Assembly: GCA_016234115.1 (NCBI GenBank)
Contig: JACRHD010000008.1
Coordinates: forward strand, 1-64,000
Reading direction: 5' to 3'
Length of the DNA stretch: 64,000 bases
From: Nitrospirota bacterium
Lineage (GTDB): Bacteria > Nitrospirota > Thermodesulfovibrionia > UBA6902
Shown one piece after another: positions 26,584 through 37,315 of this stretch. Each line of letters starts with the position of its first letter. Positions within the stretch are counted from its first letter, which is position 1. A program made the translations under genes and the position numbers. The notes under the pieces are model-generated. The model saw only the letters and a list, made by a program, of their open reading frames with translations, ran no database searches and was not told the DNA's origin.

Positions 26584-28296
26584 ATGGCGCCGAAGATAGG
26601 ACAGTTGCTTGTCACGCATAAGATTATTTCTGAAGAACAGCTTCTTAAGGCAATTGAACTGCAGAAAAAAGAAGGCGGCCGCATCGGCGCCAACCTCATC
26701 AAGCTTGGTTTCATAACCGACGAAAACCTGGTGCAGTTTCTCAGCAGGCAATACGGCGTGCCCGCCGTCAATCCGGCAACCGAACAAATCGACCCCTCCG
26801 TCATCAGGTTTATTCCATATGAGGTGGCCTATAAATACCAGATATTCGCCCTCTCAAAAAACGGCGCCTCCCTGACGCTCGCCATGGCCGACCCGTCCAA
26901 TGTCTTCGCCATCGACGATATAAAATTCATGACCGGCTATAACGTGAAACCCGTTGTGGCTTCGGAGACTTCCATAAAAGAGACGATAGCCAGGTACTAT
27001 CAGCAGCAGGCGCCGTCGGACGCGCTGCAGGACGTAATGGAAAGTATGGGGGATTTCGGAGACCAGGGGCTGGACCTGGTCCATGAGACGGAAGATGATG
27101 TCGATATCTCCGCGTTAAAGACGGCCCTGGAAGAGGCCCCTGTCGTAAAACTTGTAAACCTGATACTCGGGGAGGCGATAGGAAGGGGGGCCAGCGATAT
27201 TCACCTCGAACCGTATGAAAAGAGCCTGAGGGTGCGCTACAGGATAGACGGCATGCTCTATGACGTCATGCAGCCGCCCTATAAATTAAAGGCGGCGCTT
27301 TCATCCAGGATCAAGATTATGTCGGAGCTCGATATCGCGGAGAGAAGGCTCCCCCAGGACGGCAGGATCAAATTAAAAGTGAAAGACCGCGCAGTAGACC
27401 TTCGTGTTTCGACCCTGCCCACTCTCTTCGGGGAAAAAATCGTCATGAGGATACTCGACAAAAGCAGCCTGACGCTCGAGCTGACAAAGCTGGGCTTTGA
27501 AGAGAATGCCCTGAAGGACTTCAGCGAGTCGATCCGTTCTCCTTACGGCATGGTGCTGGTGACGGGGCCTACGGGAAGCGGCAAGACGACGACCCTGTAT
27601 TCCGCCCTCAGCACGGTGAACAATGTGGACGTAAACATCATGACCGCGGAGGACCCCGTCGAATACAACCTCATGGGCGTCAACCAGGTCCATGTGAGGG
27701 AAGAAATCGGACTGACTTTTGCGGCGGCCCTCCGGTCCTTCCTGAGACAGGACCCCGACATTATCATGGTCGGCGAAATCAGGGACTTCGAGACGGCCGA
27801 GATCGCCGTAAAGGCGGCGCTGACGGGGCATCTGGTGCTGAGCACCCTTCATACGAATGACGCGCCCAGCACTATATCAAGGATGCTGAACATGGGGGTA
27901 GAGCCGTTCCTGGTGTCCGCTTCAGTCCTTTTGATACTTGCGCAGAGGCTCTGCAGGAAGGTCTGCGAAAAGTGCAAGACAGAAGAGCACGTGCCTGAGG
28001 CCTCCCTTCTGGAGGTGGGATTCTCGAAAGACGAGGTAAATACCTTTACATGCTTTAAAGGCAAAGGCTGTCCGGCGTGCAACGGGACCGGATACAAGGG
28101 AAGGATCGCAATGTATGAAGTAATGCCGGTAAAGGAAGAGATAAAGGAGATGATCCTCAAAGGCGGTTCGGCCACGGACATAAAGAAACAGGCCGTAAAG
28201 CTCGGGATGAAGACCCTGAGGATGAGCGGTTTGTCGAAGATAAAAGAAGGAATAACCTCCATAGAGGAAGTATTACGGGTGACCTTCGGAGATTGA
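26584..28296 (+). CDS. pilB: type IV pilus assembly ATPase PilB
   Basis: 'GPTGSGKTTTLYSALS', T2SSE N-terminal domain, CxxC...CxxC zinc motif. Confidence 0.95.
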   Translation: MAPKIGQLLVTHKIISEEQLLKAIELQKKEGGRIGANLIKLGFITDENLVQFLSRQYGVPAVNPATEQIDPSVIRFIPYEVAYKYQIFALSKNGASLTLAMADPSNVFAIDDIKFMTGYNVKPVVASETSIKETIARYYQQQAPSDALQDVMESMGDFGDQGLDLVHETEDDVDISALKTALEEAPVVKLVNLILGEAIGRGASDIHLEPYEKSLRVRYRIDGMLYDVMQPPYKLKAALSSRIKIMSELDIAERRLPQDGRIKLKVKDRAVDLRVSTLPTLFGEKIVMRILDKSSLTLELTKLGFEENALKDFSESIRSPYGMVLVTGPTGSGKTTTLYSALSTVNNVDVNIMTAEDPVEYNLMGVNQVHVREEIGLTFAAALRSFLRQDPDIIMVGEIRDFETAEIAVKAALTGHLVLSTLHTNDAPSTISRMLNMGVEPFLVSASVLLILAQRLCRKVCEKCKTEEHVPEASLLEVGFSKDEVNTFTCFKGKGCPACNGTGYKGRIAMYEVMPVKEEIKEMILKGGSATDIKKQAVKLGMKTLRMSGLSKIKEGITSIEEVLRVTFGD

Positions 28297-28427
28297 GGAA
28301 ACTATCGCGGCGGTTAAGGATTATTCCTGATTCTGCCGAATACAGTGAATAGGAAACTGACTCGGACACTTCATAAATGCAGTGTATTCGATCACATATT
28401 TTTCAGGAGTCATGATTTAAATTAGAT

Positions 28428-29504
28428 ATGTTGACACTATATGATTTATTAAAAATTATGATTGACAAAGGCGCTTCCGATCTGCATATCAGCACCGGCA
28501 CCCCCCCCCGCATAAGAGTGGACGGGCGACTCGCCCCGCTCGAAGGGGAACCCCTCGGGTCCGCAGACACGAAGGCGCTGTGCTACAGCATACTTACGGA
28601 CACCCAGAAGCATAAATTTGAAGAGAACAACGAGCTGGACCTTTCCTTCGGAATGAAGGGGCTGAGCCGCTTCAGGGCCAACATATTCATGCAGAGAGGG
28701 GCGGTGGCCGGGGCATTCAGGATGATCCCTTACAACGTAAGGACGTTCGGGGAGCTGGGGCTTCCCGCCATCATCAGCGAGCTTACCAGAAAACCGAGAG
28801 GGCTCATACTGGTGACGGGCCCTACCGGCTGCGGGAAGTCCTCGACACTCGCGGCGATGATAGACAAGATCAACAAGGAACGGCAGGAGCATATCATAAC
28901 CATAGAGGACCCGATTGAATATCTCCACTCCCACAGGAGTTGCCTGATAAACCAGAGAGAAGTGAATTCGGACACGGCTTCATTCAAGGACGCGCTCCGG
29001 TACGTCCTGAGGCAAGACCCTGATATCGTGCTTATCGGAGAAATGAGAGACCTGGAAACCATAGAAGCCGCGCTGACCGTATCAGAGACAGGGCACCTGA
29101 CCTTCGCGTCGCTCCATACGAATAACGCCATACAGACGATAAACCGCGTCATAGACGTATTCCCCGCGCACCAGCAGGAACAGATCAGGGTGCAGTTGTC
29201 TTTTGTCCTTGAAGGGATCATTTCCCAGCAGCTTATCCCTAAAAAGGGAGGCGGAAGGGCGCTGGCAGTGGAGATCTTTATCCCTACCCCGGCGATCAGA
29301 AACCTGATCAGGGAAGACAAGACGCACCAGATATATTCAATGATGCAGACGGGGCAGGCAAAATTCGGGATGCAGACGATGAACCAGTCCCTCTTTGAGC
29401 TTTATAAAAAGGGCCTGATAACACATGATGACGCGCTCGCGAAAGCCACCATTCCCGATGAATTGTTAAACATGATGCAAAGGTCTTCTTTGGGGAAAGG
29501 ATGA
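28428..29504 (+). CDS. pilT: twitching motility ATPase PilT
   Basis: 'GPTGCGKSSTLAAMID', 'IEDPIEYLH', AIRNLIRE-type motif. Confidence 0.95.
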   Translation: MLTLYDLLKIMIDKGASDLHISTGTPPRIRVDGRLAPLEGEPLGSADTKALCYSILTDTQKHKFEENNELDLSFGMKGLSRFRANIFMQRGAVAGAFRMIPYNVRTFGELGLPAIISELTRKPRGLILVTGPTGCGKSSTLAAMIDKINKERQEHIITIEDPIEYLHSHRSCLINQREVNSDTASFKDALRYVLRQDPDIVLIGEMRDLETIEAALTVSETGHLTFASLHTNNAIQTINRVIDVFPAHQQEQIRVQLSFVLEGIISQQLIPKKGGGRALAVEIFIPTPAIRNLIREDKTHQIYSMMQTGQAKFGMQTMNQSLFELYKKGLITHDDALAKATIPDELLNMMQRSSLGKG

Positions 29505-29507
29505 TAT

Positions 29508-30713
29508 ATGGCGACAGTATTTAAATGGACCGGCAAGTCCCAGCAGGGGGCGACCCTGCAGGGCGAACTGACGGCGGGTTCGAAAAACGAAGTCCAGACG
29601 TACCTTCGCAGGCAGCGCATCTCTCCCATAAGTATCTCGCCGAAGGCAAAACCGCTCTTCGGGTCCATGCGCGGGAAGGTGAAAGATAAGGACATCGTCG
29701 TGTTTACGAGGCAGTTTGCAACAATGATCGGGGCGGGACTGCCCCTTGTCCAGGCGCTGGATATCCTGTCCAAACAGACTGAAAATCCGGCCTTTGCAAA
29801 GACCATCGGCGACATAAAAGCCGATGTCGAAGGAGGCGCTACGTTTGCCGACGCCCTGAAGAAATTTCCGAGGATCTTTTCGGACCTTTATGCCAACATG
29901 GTGGCCGCGGGAGAGGCCGGCGGCATACTCGACACCATCCTTGTGCGCCTTGCCGCGTACATAGAAAAAGCCCAGAGGCTTATAAGGAAAGTGAAAGGCG
30001 CCATGGTTTACCCTTCCGTGGTCATAACAGTCGCCGTCATGGTCATTGTCATTATCATGGTCTTCGTCGTCCCCACTTTCGCCAAAATGTTCACCCAGCT
30101 CGGAGGGACCCTGCCGATGCCTACGCAGATCATAATCAGCCTGAGTAATTTCCTTGGCGGACCCGGAGGAGTGATAATTCTTGCCGGCATCATAGCTTTC
30201 ATAGTATTCATTGTGCAGTTCAGAAGGACTGAAGCGGGGAAATTAATTACCGACAGGATACTGTTAAGGCTGCCCATAGTCGGCGTGCTTTTCAGGAAAG
30301 TCGCGGTCGCAAAATTCACCCGGACGCTCGGGACCCTGGTAAGCAGCGGGGTCCCCATCCTTGACGGCCTGAATATAACAGCCAGGACAGCAGGCAATAA
30401 GGTAATCGAACGGGCGGTACAGGACGTGCGGCAGGGGGTCTCAGAGGGCAAAACCATAGCCGAACCCTTGTCCCAGTCAAAGGTCTTTCCCCCTATGGTC
30501 ACGCAGATGATCGCGGTCGGCGAATCTACCGGGGCGCTGGACAACATGCTCGGGAAGATCGCGGATTTCTATGATGAAGAAGTCGACCAGGCGGTCGCAA
30601 ACCTCACTTCGATGATAGAGCCTGTGCTCATGATCTTCCTCGGCGGCACTATCGGCTTCATAGTCGTTGCCATGTATCTGCCCATATTCAAGCTGATTAC
30701 GCTCGTCAAGTAA
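29508..30713 (+). CDS. pilC: type IV pilus inner membrane protein PilC
   Basis: T2SSF domains, 'FTRQFATMIGAGLPLVQALDIL', 'MIEPVLMIFLGGTIGFIVVAMYLPIF'. Confidence 0.95.
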   Translation: MATVFKWTGKSQQGATLQGELTAGSKNEVQTYLRRQRISPISISPKAKPLFGSMRGKVKDKDIVVFTRQFATMIGAGLPLVQALDILSKQTENPAFAKTIGDIKADVEGGATFADALKKFPRIFSDLYANMVAAGEAGGILDTILVRLAAYIEKAQRLIRKVKGAMVYPSVVITVAVMVIVIIMVFVVPTFAKMFTQLGGTLPMPTQIIISLSNFLGGPGGVIILAGIIAFIVFIVQFRRTEAGKLITDRILLRLPIVGVLFRKVAVAKFTRTLGTLVSSGVPILDGLNITARTAGNKVIERAVQDVRQGVSEGKTIAEPLSQSKVFPPMVTQMIAVGESTGALDNMLGKIADFYDEEVDQAVANLTSMIEPVLMIFLGGTIGFIVVAMYLPIFKLITLVK

Positions 30714-30718
30714 AGAAA

Positions 30719-30746
30719 GAGTTATGAGTCAAGAGTTATGAGTTAA
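30719..30746. repeat. family C heptamer array, pilC-pilS intergenic
   Basis: gagttat gagtcaa gagttat gagttaa. Confidence 0.85.
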
Positions 30747-30835
30747 GTGGAATATCCATCCCCTTGACCCTGTGTCACTGCCTTTCCTTGCGCGGATATG
30801 AAAAAAAACTTTTTTCAGTTACTATTTAAACGGCC

Positions 30836-32422
30836 ATGAACCAGGATATCGCCAAGCGGGTAAGCGCTCTCATTTTTATAAGGGCGCTTGTCGTGACCCT
30901 TCTGCTGGGCTCTTTTTTCATCTTCAGGATCGGGTATGGCAGGCCGTCTTATCCGGCGGTTTTCTCCTCCTTCATCATTCTGCTTTATATTTTGACAATT
31001 TGTTATGCGCTTGTTCTGCGCCTGATCAGGGGGCCCTCGGCGTTCACGCTTTTTGCGTATGTCCAGGTAGTAACGGACGTGATCGCGGAGAGTTTTCTCA
31101 TCTATATTACAGGCGGGATCGGGAGTATGTTTTCATTTATGTTCCCGCTGAGCATCATCTCGGCAGGCATTGTGCTGGACCGGCGGGCCTGCTATATAAT
31201 CGCCACGCTGAGCAGCCTCTCTTACGGGATTCTCCTGGACCTCCAGTATTACGGGGTAATAATTCCGGGCGCCGGTTTCTTGTCGGCAAACGATTACTTC
31301 TATAATATCTTCGCCCATTTTGTCGCCTTCTATCTTGTCGCCTTTCTCAGCGGGTATCTCTCCAATAAACTTCATAAGGCGGCGCAAAGCCTGCAGGAAA
31401 GGGACACGGTCCTTAGCGATTTAAAGGCCTTCAGCAGGTATATCATAGAGAGCATGCCGAGCGGCGTCTTTACGACCGATTTAAACAGGAGAATCGTCAC
31501 CTTCAACAGCTCCGCCCAGGAGATAACTCAACTGCCCCTCAGCCGGGTCACAGGGAAGCTTCATGACGAGGTCTTCCCGTTTCTCAGGGATTCAAAAGAA
31601 CCCCTCGACCGGATAGAAGGGGAGATGCAGCGAAACGGGGAAACATTCTCCATCGGGATGAGGCTTTCGACACTGAAGGACGGCGCCGGGAAACCCATAG
31701 GACTGATCGGGGTATTCCAGGATTTGACGGAGTTAAAGGCGATGGAGGCCGAGGTGAAGAGAAAGGAGAAATGGGCCTTTATCGGAGAGCTTTCCGCGTC
31801 CATCGCGCATGAGCTGAGAAACCCCCTTGCTTCGCTGAAGGCATCGGTGGAGATGCTCAGCGAAAAGAAGGTCTCGGGTGAGCACGCCGACCGTCTCATG
31901 AAGATAGCGCTTTCCGAGATGGACCGGCTCAACGGCATTATTACGGATTTCCTTCTCTATGCCCGCCCCAAGAAGCTCGAAATGGAACCGTTTGACCTCC
32001 ACGGCTCTCTCCGCGACGTAGTTACGCTCCTTCAGGGCGCTGAAACACAGGATAAAAATGTTACAATAACAGCAAAACTGGAGGGAAGCCTCTTAATTAC
32101 CGGAGACGCCAGACAGATGCAGCAGGTATTCTGGAACCTCGGAATTAACGCGGTCGATGCGATTTCCGGAGATGGGAACGTCGATATTTATACTGTCAGA
32201 AAGAACAACAGGGTTGAAATTGTCTTCAGGGACACAGGCTCGGGAATAAACGCGACCGATATGGATAAAATCTTTTATCCCTTTTTTACTACAAAGGAAA
32301 AAGGAACGGGCCTCGGACTTTCCATTGCCCATAAAATTACCGAAGAGCACGGCGGCAATATAATGGTCGAATCAAAGGGCAGCGGGACCGGCGCGACGTT
32401 CAGGGTCATATTACCGACATGA
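30836..32422 (+). CDS. pilS: PilS-type sensor histidine kinase
   Basis: multi-TM N-terminus, PAS, 'SIAHELRNPLASLKASVEML'; ATGA overlap with pilR. Confidence 0.9.
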   Translation: MNQDIAKRVSALIFIRALVVTLLLGSFFIFRIGYGRPSYPAVFSSFIILLYILTICYALVLRLIRGPSAFTLFAYVQVVTDVIAESFLIYITGGIGSMFSFMFPLSIISAGIVLDRRACYIIATLSSLSYGILLDLQYYGVIIPGAGFLSANDYFYNIFAHFVAFYLVAFLSGYLSNKLHKAAQSLQERDTVLSDLKAFSRYIIESMPSGVFTTDLNRRIVTFNSSAQEITQLPLSRVTGKLHDEVFPFLRDSKEPLDRIEGEMQRNGETFSIGMRLSTLKDGAGKPIGLIGVFQDLTELKAMEAEVKRKEKWAFIGELSASIAHELRNPLASLKASVEMLSEKKVSGEHADRLMKIALSEMDRLNGIITDFLLYARPKKLEMEPFDLHGSLRDVVTLLQGAETQDKNVTITAKLEGSLLITGDARQMQQVFWNLGINAVDAISGDGNVDIYTVRKNNRVEIVFRDTGSGINATDMDKIFYPFFTTKEKGTGLGLSIAHKITEEHGGNIMVESKGSGTGATFRVILPT

Positions 32423-33795
32423 AAAAAACCAAGGGCAGGATATTAGTCGTAGACGATGAAAGGAGCATGAGGGAGATACTGGATATCTTCTTCAGAAACG
32501 AGGGCTACAGTGTGGCTGTCGCCGACAACGGCGCGGCCGCCCTGGAAATCATGAAGAATGACTTCTTCGACCTCGTCGTCACCGACATGAAGATGCCGAA
32601 AGTCAGCGGGCTGGAGCTGCTGAAGAACGTCAGGGAAATATCCCCGGACACACTTGTGGTGATAATTACCGCCTTCGGCACGACCGAGTCCGCCGTAGAG
32701 GCCATGAAGCTTGGGGCCTTCGATTACATTGCCAAGCCGTTTCAGATGGACGACATCAGGCTGGTAGTAAAAAACGCCCTCGAGAAGCAGAAGCTCCAGC
32801 AGGACGTATCCATCCTGAAGAAGCAGTTGAAAACCCCGTCGCTTGATAATATTATCGGGCAAAGTCCCGCCATGAGAGAGCTCTTTTCGATTATAACCAA
32901 GACAGCCGAAAGCAATGCCAACGTGCTTGTCACCGGCGAGAGCGGGACAGGTAAAGAGCTCGTGGCAAAGGCCATCCATAGTCTCAGTCCGAGAAAAGAC
33001 CATCACTTTGTGGCCATTAATTGCGCGGCCATCCCGGAAGGGCTCCTTGAGAGCGAGCTTTTCGGGCACATGAAAGGCTCCTTTACCGGCGCGGCCTCGA
33101 ACAAGCAGGGGTTGTTTGAGTTGGCCAATGACGGGACCCTCTTTCTTGACGAAATAGCGGAAATGCCCATGAACCTGCAGGCCAAACTGCTGCGGGTTAT
33201 AGAAGACGGCACCTTCCGCAGGGTCGGCGGGATATCGGACATCAAGGTAGACACAAGGGTCATTTCCGCCACAAACAAGGAAATCAGGGACAGCATCGAG
33301 AAAGGCCTGTTCAGGGAGGACCTCTATTTCAGGCTCAATGTGCTGAGCGTCAAGATCCCGCCGCTGCGGGAACGCAGGGACGATATAGCCCTACTGGTAG
33401 GGCACTTCCTGAAAAAATTCGCGGGAGAAAGGAAGAAATTCTCCAGGGAAGCATTGGAGACTCTCAGGAATTATCACTGGAAAGGCAATGTAAGGGAACT
33501 GGAAAATATTATTGAAAGGGTGGTCCTGCTCAGCGACAGGGAAATAATCGATGTGGAGCACCTGCCCGAAGAAATAAGGTCCGTTCCCGCCAGGGTCAAA
33601 GTAGCTGCCGTACCTCCGGGGGGGATATATTTCGAGAAGATTATCGAAGACATGGAAAAGGCCTATCTGATGAAGGCCCTCGAACAGACAAACGGCGTGA
33701 AGACCGAGGCCGCAAAACTCCTCAACCTTACCTTCAGGTCCTTCAGGCACAAGCTTAAAAAGTACGGGATAGAGAAGAAGATAATTACGGACTGA
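32419..33795 (+). CDS. pilR: PilR-type sigma-54 response regulator
   Basis: REC, 'GESGTGKE', 'GSFTGA', Fis-type HTH. Confidence 0.92.
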   Translation: MKKTKGRILVVDDERSMREILDIFFRNEGYSVAVADNGAAALEIMKNDFFDLVVTDMKMPKVSGLELLKNVREISPDTLVVIITAFGTTESAVEAMKLGAFDYIAKPFQMDDIRLVVKNALEKQKLQQDVSILKKQLKTPSLDNIIGQSPAMRELFSIITKTAESNANVLVTGESGTGKELVAKAIHSLSPRKDHHFVAINCAAIPEGLLESELFGHMKGSFTGAASNKQGLFELANDGTLFLDEIAEMPMNLQAKLLRVIEDGTFRRVGGISDIKVDTRVISATNKEIRDSIEKGLFREDLYFRLNVLSVKIPPLRERRDDIALLVGHFLKKFAGERKKFSREALETLRNYHWKGNVRELENIIERVVLLSDREIIDVEHLPEEIRSVPARVKVAAVPPGGIYFEKIIEDMEKAYLMKALEQTNGVKTEAAKLLNLTFRSFRHKLKKYGIEKKIITD

Positions 33796-33850
33796 TTTAT
33801 CTTGCGTCCCCGCCCTTGCCCTTTCCCCTCCCTTTACGCTATATTATCTC

Positions 33851-34522
33851 ATGCTTAAAACAATGAGCACAAACAAGATGTTCACCCTGGTCATCCTTTC
33901 CGCCGTGACGGTGATGATAATAATTACGTTTATCTTCTGGGGCATAGGGCCGAGGGACAACCCTACTACTGCCGTCCTGGCGGAGGTCGCAAAAGAAAAG
34001 GTCACGGTCGAAGAGTTCTGGCGCACCTATGACAATGAATATAAGCGCATTAGAGAGACCGTGGGCAGTGATGAAGAAATGAAAAAGCTCAACCTCAAGG
34101 AGCGTGTCCTCAACTCGCTTGTTGACAGGAAAGTCCTCCTTGTCGCGGCGCAGGAAGCCGGAATAACAGTGACCGATAAAGAGCTGCAGAAGGAAATAAT
34201 CGGCACGCCGTATTTCCAGAGAAACGGGGTGTTCGATAGAGAAGTCTATGAAAGGGCCCTCAAGCTGAACCATCTGACGACCCAAGCGTATGAGGGCATG
34301 CTGAAGAACGACCTTGTGGTCCTCAAGATGACCCGTCTTATCGGGGAGACCGCCGAACTTTCTCCCGATGAGATGAAGATCCTCGATTCAATGTCCGGGG
34401 CAAATCAGGAACAGATGCTTGAGGTCTTTCGTTCAAGCAAGAGCAACATGTCGGTCAAGGCTTATATTGAAGGCTTTAAAAAGCAGCTCGACATAAAAAT
34501 CAACAGCGACCTTATTTCCTGA
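33851..34522 (+). CDS. SurA N-terminal-domain-like membrane-anchored protein without PPIase domain
   Basis: single TM then SurA_N-like helices 'LNSLVDRKVLLVAAQEAGITVTDKELQKEI'. Confidence 0.7.
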   Translation: MLKTMSTNKMFTLVILSAVTVMIIITFIFWGIGPRDNPTTAVLAEVAKEKVTVEEFWRTYDNEYKRIRETVGSDEEMKKLNLKERVLNSLVDRKVLLVAAQEAGITVTDKELQKEIIGTPYFQRNGVFDREVYERALKLNHLTTQAYEGMLKNDLVVLKMTRLIGETAELSPDEMKILDSMSGANQEQMLEVFRSSKSNMSVKAYIEGFKKQLDIKINSDLIS

Positions 34523-34880
34523 GCGTCCGTCCCGCGGCGTAACATCCCACAAACACCCCGATAAAATCAGCGACCGCGTCGCTTGCAGCGGCAACTCTGC
34601 CGGGCACAAAGGACTGATGTATTTCGTCGGAAACCCCGTATATCCCTCCTATGACCAGTGAGACCGCAAAGAGGTATTTCTTTAAGCCGCTTCGTTCAAA
34701 GGAAAGGAAAAGCAGCAGGCCGAGGGGGATGTACATTATCAGATGGATGATCTTGTCCGAATTTGAAGGCAGCTTCGGCAGGATGAACGTAATGGAAGAA
34801 AGGAAGAATATCGTCCCCATATACGCGACGGTGACGAGCCAAAAGGCAACGGCCGTCCTGATGTTTATTTTATTCGTCAT
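34512..34880 (-). CDS. VanZ-like family membrane protein
   Basis: 'SDKIIHLIMYIPLGLLLFLSF..YGVSDEIHQSFVPGR'. Confidence 0.85.
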   Translation of the reverse strand: MTNKINIRTAVAFWLVTVAYMGTIFFLSSITFILPKLPSNSDKIIHLIMYIPLGLLLFLSFERSGLKKYLFAVSLVIGGIYGVSDEIHQSFVPGRVAAASDAVADFIGVFVGCYAAGRTLRK

Positions 34881-34936
34881 ACCCTAATTCTGAGAGCAAG
34901 CCCGAACTGTCATTGGCCCCAAATACTTTTAGAGCT

Positions 34937-35018
34937 GTCGTTCCGGCAGTCTTTAAGCCGGAATCCGGCTTCTTATTGAAACATTCCGGATTCCCGCTCA
35001 ACAGACTGCGGGAATGAC
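34937..35018. repeat. family B double-hairpin element B2
   Basis: 'gtcgttccggcagtctttaagccggaatccgg...ccggattcccgctcaacagactgcgggaatgac'. Confidence 0.8.
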
Positions 35019-35087
35019 GGCATTTCATGCTCCATTTCTTACTGTGAGATATGGATAAGCCCGGTATCGCAGAAACCGATTTAATCT

Positions 35088-37064
35088 TCATTGAAACACA
35101 TTCATCCATATCAGTGCCCTGTGCAGCACTCCTCCGACCAGGACCGCAAACGGGAATACGAACGCGGCAATAGCCATGGCCGTCTTCATACCCCTCTCCT
35201 TTATCATCATGAAAAGGTTGGCGATGCAGGGGATGAACAGCGTAATTGTTACAAGGCTGACCACTACCTGTTCCGTGTTTAGAAGGCCCTTTTCCTGCAA
35301 TGCAAAAAGTCCGGCAGCCCCGTAATCGCGTCTCAGAAAACCCATTATAAACGATGACGCCGTCTCAGGCGGCAGACCGAGGATGCCGACCACGATGGGA
35401 GACATGGCGTCCTGCAACAGAGGGATGAGCTTTAATTTGTCCGCGGTAAACAATATCAGCGTGCCGAGGATAAAGAGGGGGACGGCCTCTTTGAGGTACC
35501 ATTCTATACGGCTTAATGTTTTAATCAGGACATTTGAGAATTGAGGGGTCCTTATGGGCGGCAGCTCAAGCATGAAGTCGGTCCTCTGACCGGGGATGAG
35601 CTTTGAGGCGGCAAACCCTACAAGCAATATTACTATTGCCAGCATGAATATCCAGATCAGGAGGGCCCCCACAGGCTGCTTGCCGAACATCCCTAATATG
35701 ACCCCGATCTGGGCCGAGCACGGCACGCCGAGGGCCAGAAGGAGCGTGACGATCACCCTTTCCTTCTTTGTATCGAGAATCCTTGTCGTCAGCGTGGCCA
35801 TTGTGTCGCAGCCCAATCCGAGGACCATGGGAAGCACCGCCTTGCCGTTGAGGCCCATGGTCTGGAAAAGCTTGTTCAGCATTGCGGCGAGGCGCGGCAG
35901 GTATCCCGAGTCCTCCATTATTGAGAAGGCGATGAAAAAGGTCGCCGTAATCGGCAGTATGATTGCTATAGCATACGTGAGGGCCATAGTAATAATGCCG
36001 TAAGGCCCGATAATAAGCTCCTGCAGAAATTGCACTGGGATGAAGGACATCACTATCTTCTCCGCCCAGGGATTGAGATATTCCCCGAATATGACTTCCT
36101 CGAAAAAATCCACCAGCACCCCGGCCCCGAATACCCCGACAAATTCATACAGGACATAGATGACGAACATGAGAAACGGGAGTCCCCACACGGGATGCAT
36201 TGTGATGTCGCCCAAAAACCTTGAGACCCCTCTTTCGCCCAGTCCTGTTTTCGTCTGTACCTTATCGACAATGCCGTCGACCACTTTGAGCCTCTGCTGG
36301 CTGATTACATAGCTCAAAGGCGTCGGGTACTTCGCCGCCGCCTGGTCCCTCATGGACTCGATCAGGTTTATTGTCTCCGGCGACAGGTTTTTCAACAGCC
36401 ACTCCTTTAACGTCTTGTCCCCTGAAAGCACCATTACCGCAGTGGAGCGCCGGGATATGCAGGATTCAGGCAGAAGCTGCCCGATCTTTGAAATATACTC
36501 CTCGATATCGGAATCATAGGAAAAGGAGAATTTCGATACGGTATGCAGAGGCACGGCCTTTTTAAGAGAAGAAATCCCCTTCTTCTGGACGGCGATCGTT
36601 GATACTACTTCTGTTCCGAAAATGTCCCGGAGCGCGCCTTCATCGATTTCTATCCCCCTGTCCGACGCCTCATCCTTCATGTTCAGGTCGATAACAAGGG
36701 GCACACCCATCTCGGTAAGCTGCAGCGTCAGAAAGAGCGACCTTTTGATGTTCTTTGTGTCGATGACATGTATGACCGCCTCCGGGCTTTCCTCAAGGAG
36801 AATGTCCCTCGTGACTTTTTCATCCTCACTCATGGGCGTGAGGCTGTTTACCCCGGGGGTGTCGACGACGAGAAACTTCTCCCTGTGTATGGCGGTTTCA
36901 CCTCTCGTCACTTCAACCGTCGTTCCGGGGTAGTTTGAAACCGTCACATATTTACCGGTCAGCAGGCCGAATATCGCGCTCTTTCCCACATTGGGATTGC
37001 CGACGAGAAATATCTTCCGGGCGTCGATTTTTATAGTTGTCTTCTTGTCAGGATGATCATGCAT
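35088..37064 (-). CDS. feoB: ferrous iron transport protein B
   Basis: 'GNPNVGKSAIFGLLTGKYVTVSNYPGTTVE' G1/G2, FeoB gate motifs. Confidence 0.95.
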   Translation of the reverse strand: MHDHPDKKTTIKIDARKIFLVGNPNVGKSAIFGLLTGKYVTVSNYPGTTVEVTRGETAIHREKFLVVDTPGVNSLTPMSEDEKVTRDILLEESPEAVIHVIDTKNIKRSLFLTLQLTEMGVPLVIDLNMKDEASDRGIEIDEGALRDIFGTEVVSTIAVQKKGISSLKKAVPLHTVSKFSFSYDSDIEEYISKIGQLLPESCISRRSTAVMVLSGDKTLKEWLLKNLSPETINLIESMRDQAAAKYPTPLSYVISQQRLKVVDGIVDKVQTKTGLGERGVSRFLGDITMHPVWGLPFLMFVIYVLYEFVGVFGAGVLVDFFEEVIFGEYLNPWAEKIVMSFIPVQFLQELIIGPYGIITMALTYAIAIILPITATFFIAFSIMEDSGYLPRLAAMLNKLFQTMGLNGKAVLPMVLGLGCDTMATLTTRILDTKKERVIVTLLLALGVPCSAQIGVILGMFGKQPVGALLIWIFMLAIVILLVGFAASKLIPGQRTDFMLELPPIRTPQFSNVLIKTLSRIEWYLKEAVPLFILGTLILFTADKLKLIPLLQDAMSPIVVGILGLPPETASSFIMGFLRRDYGAAGLFALQEKGLLNTEQVVVSLVTITLFIPCIANLFMMIKERGMKTAMAIAAFVFPFAVLVGGVLHRALIWMNVFQ

Positions 37065-37113
37065 TTGTCTATATCTCTTAGCTTACCCGGGAGTTATAAG
37101 TAAGGCCTCAAGC

Positions 37114-37190
37114 TGTCATTCCCGCAGTCAGTAAGCGGGAATCCAGAAAGTTGAAGAACTGGATGCCCGATTAAGAATTTCGGGCATGAC
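37114..37190. repeat. family B double-hairpin element B3
   Basis: 'gtcattcccgcagtcagtaagcgggaatccag...ctggatgcccgattaagaatttcgggcatgac'. Confidence 0.85.
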
Positions 37191-37315
37191 AACGAATTTA
37201 TGTTTCTTTACTTATGAACCCTGGTAACTCGTCTTTTTTGCGGCCTCTGTGATTTTCATTCCGGTCAAGATGCTTTGGACGGCAGGGAAAATTAATCCGC
37301 TTCATGACAGTTATT

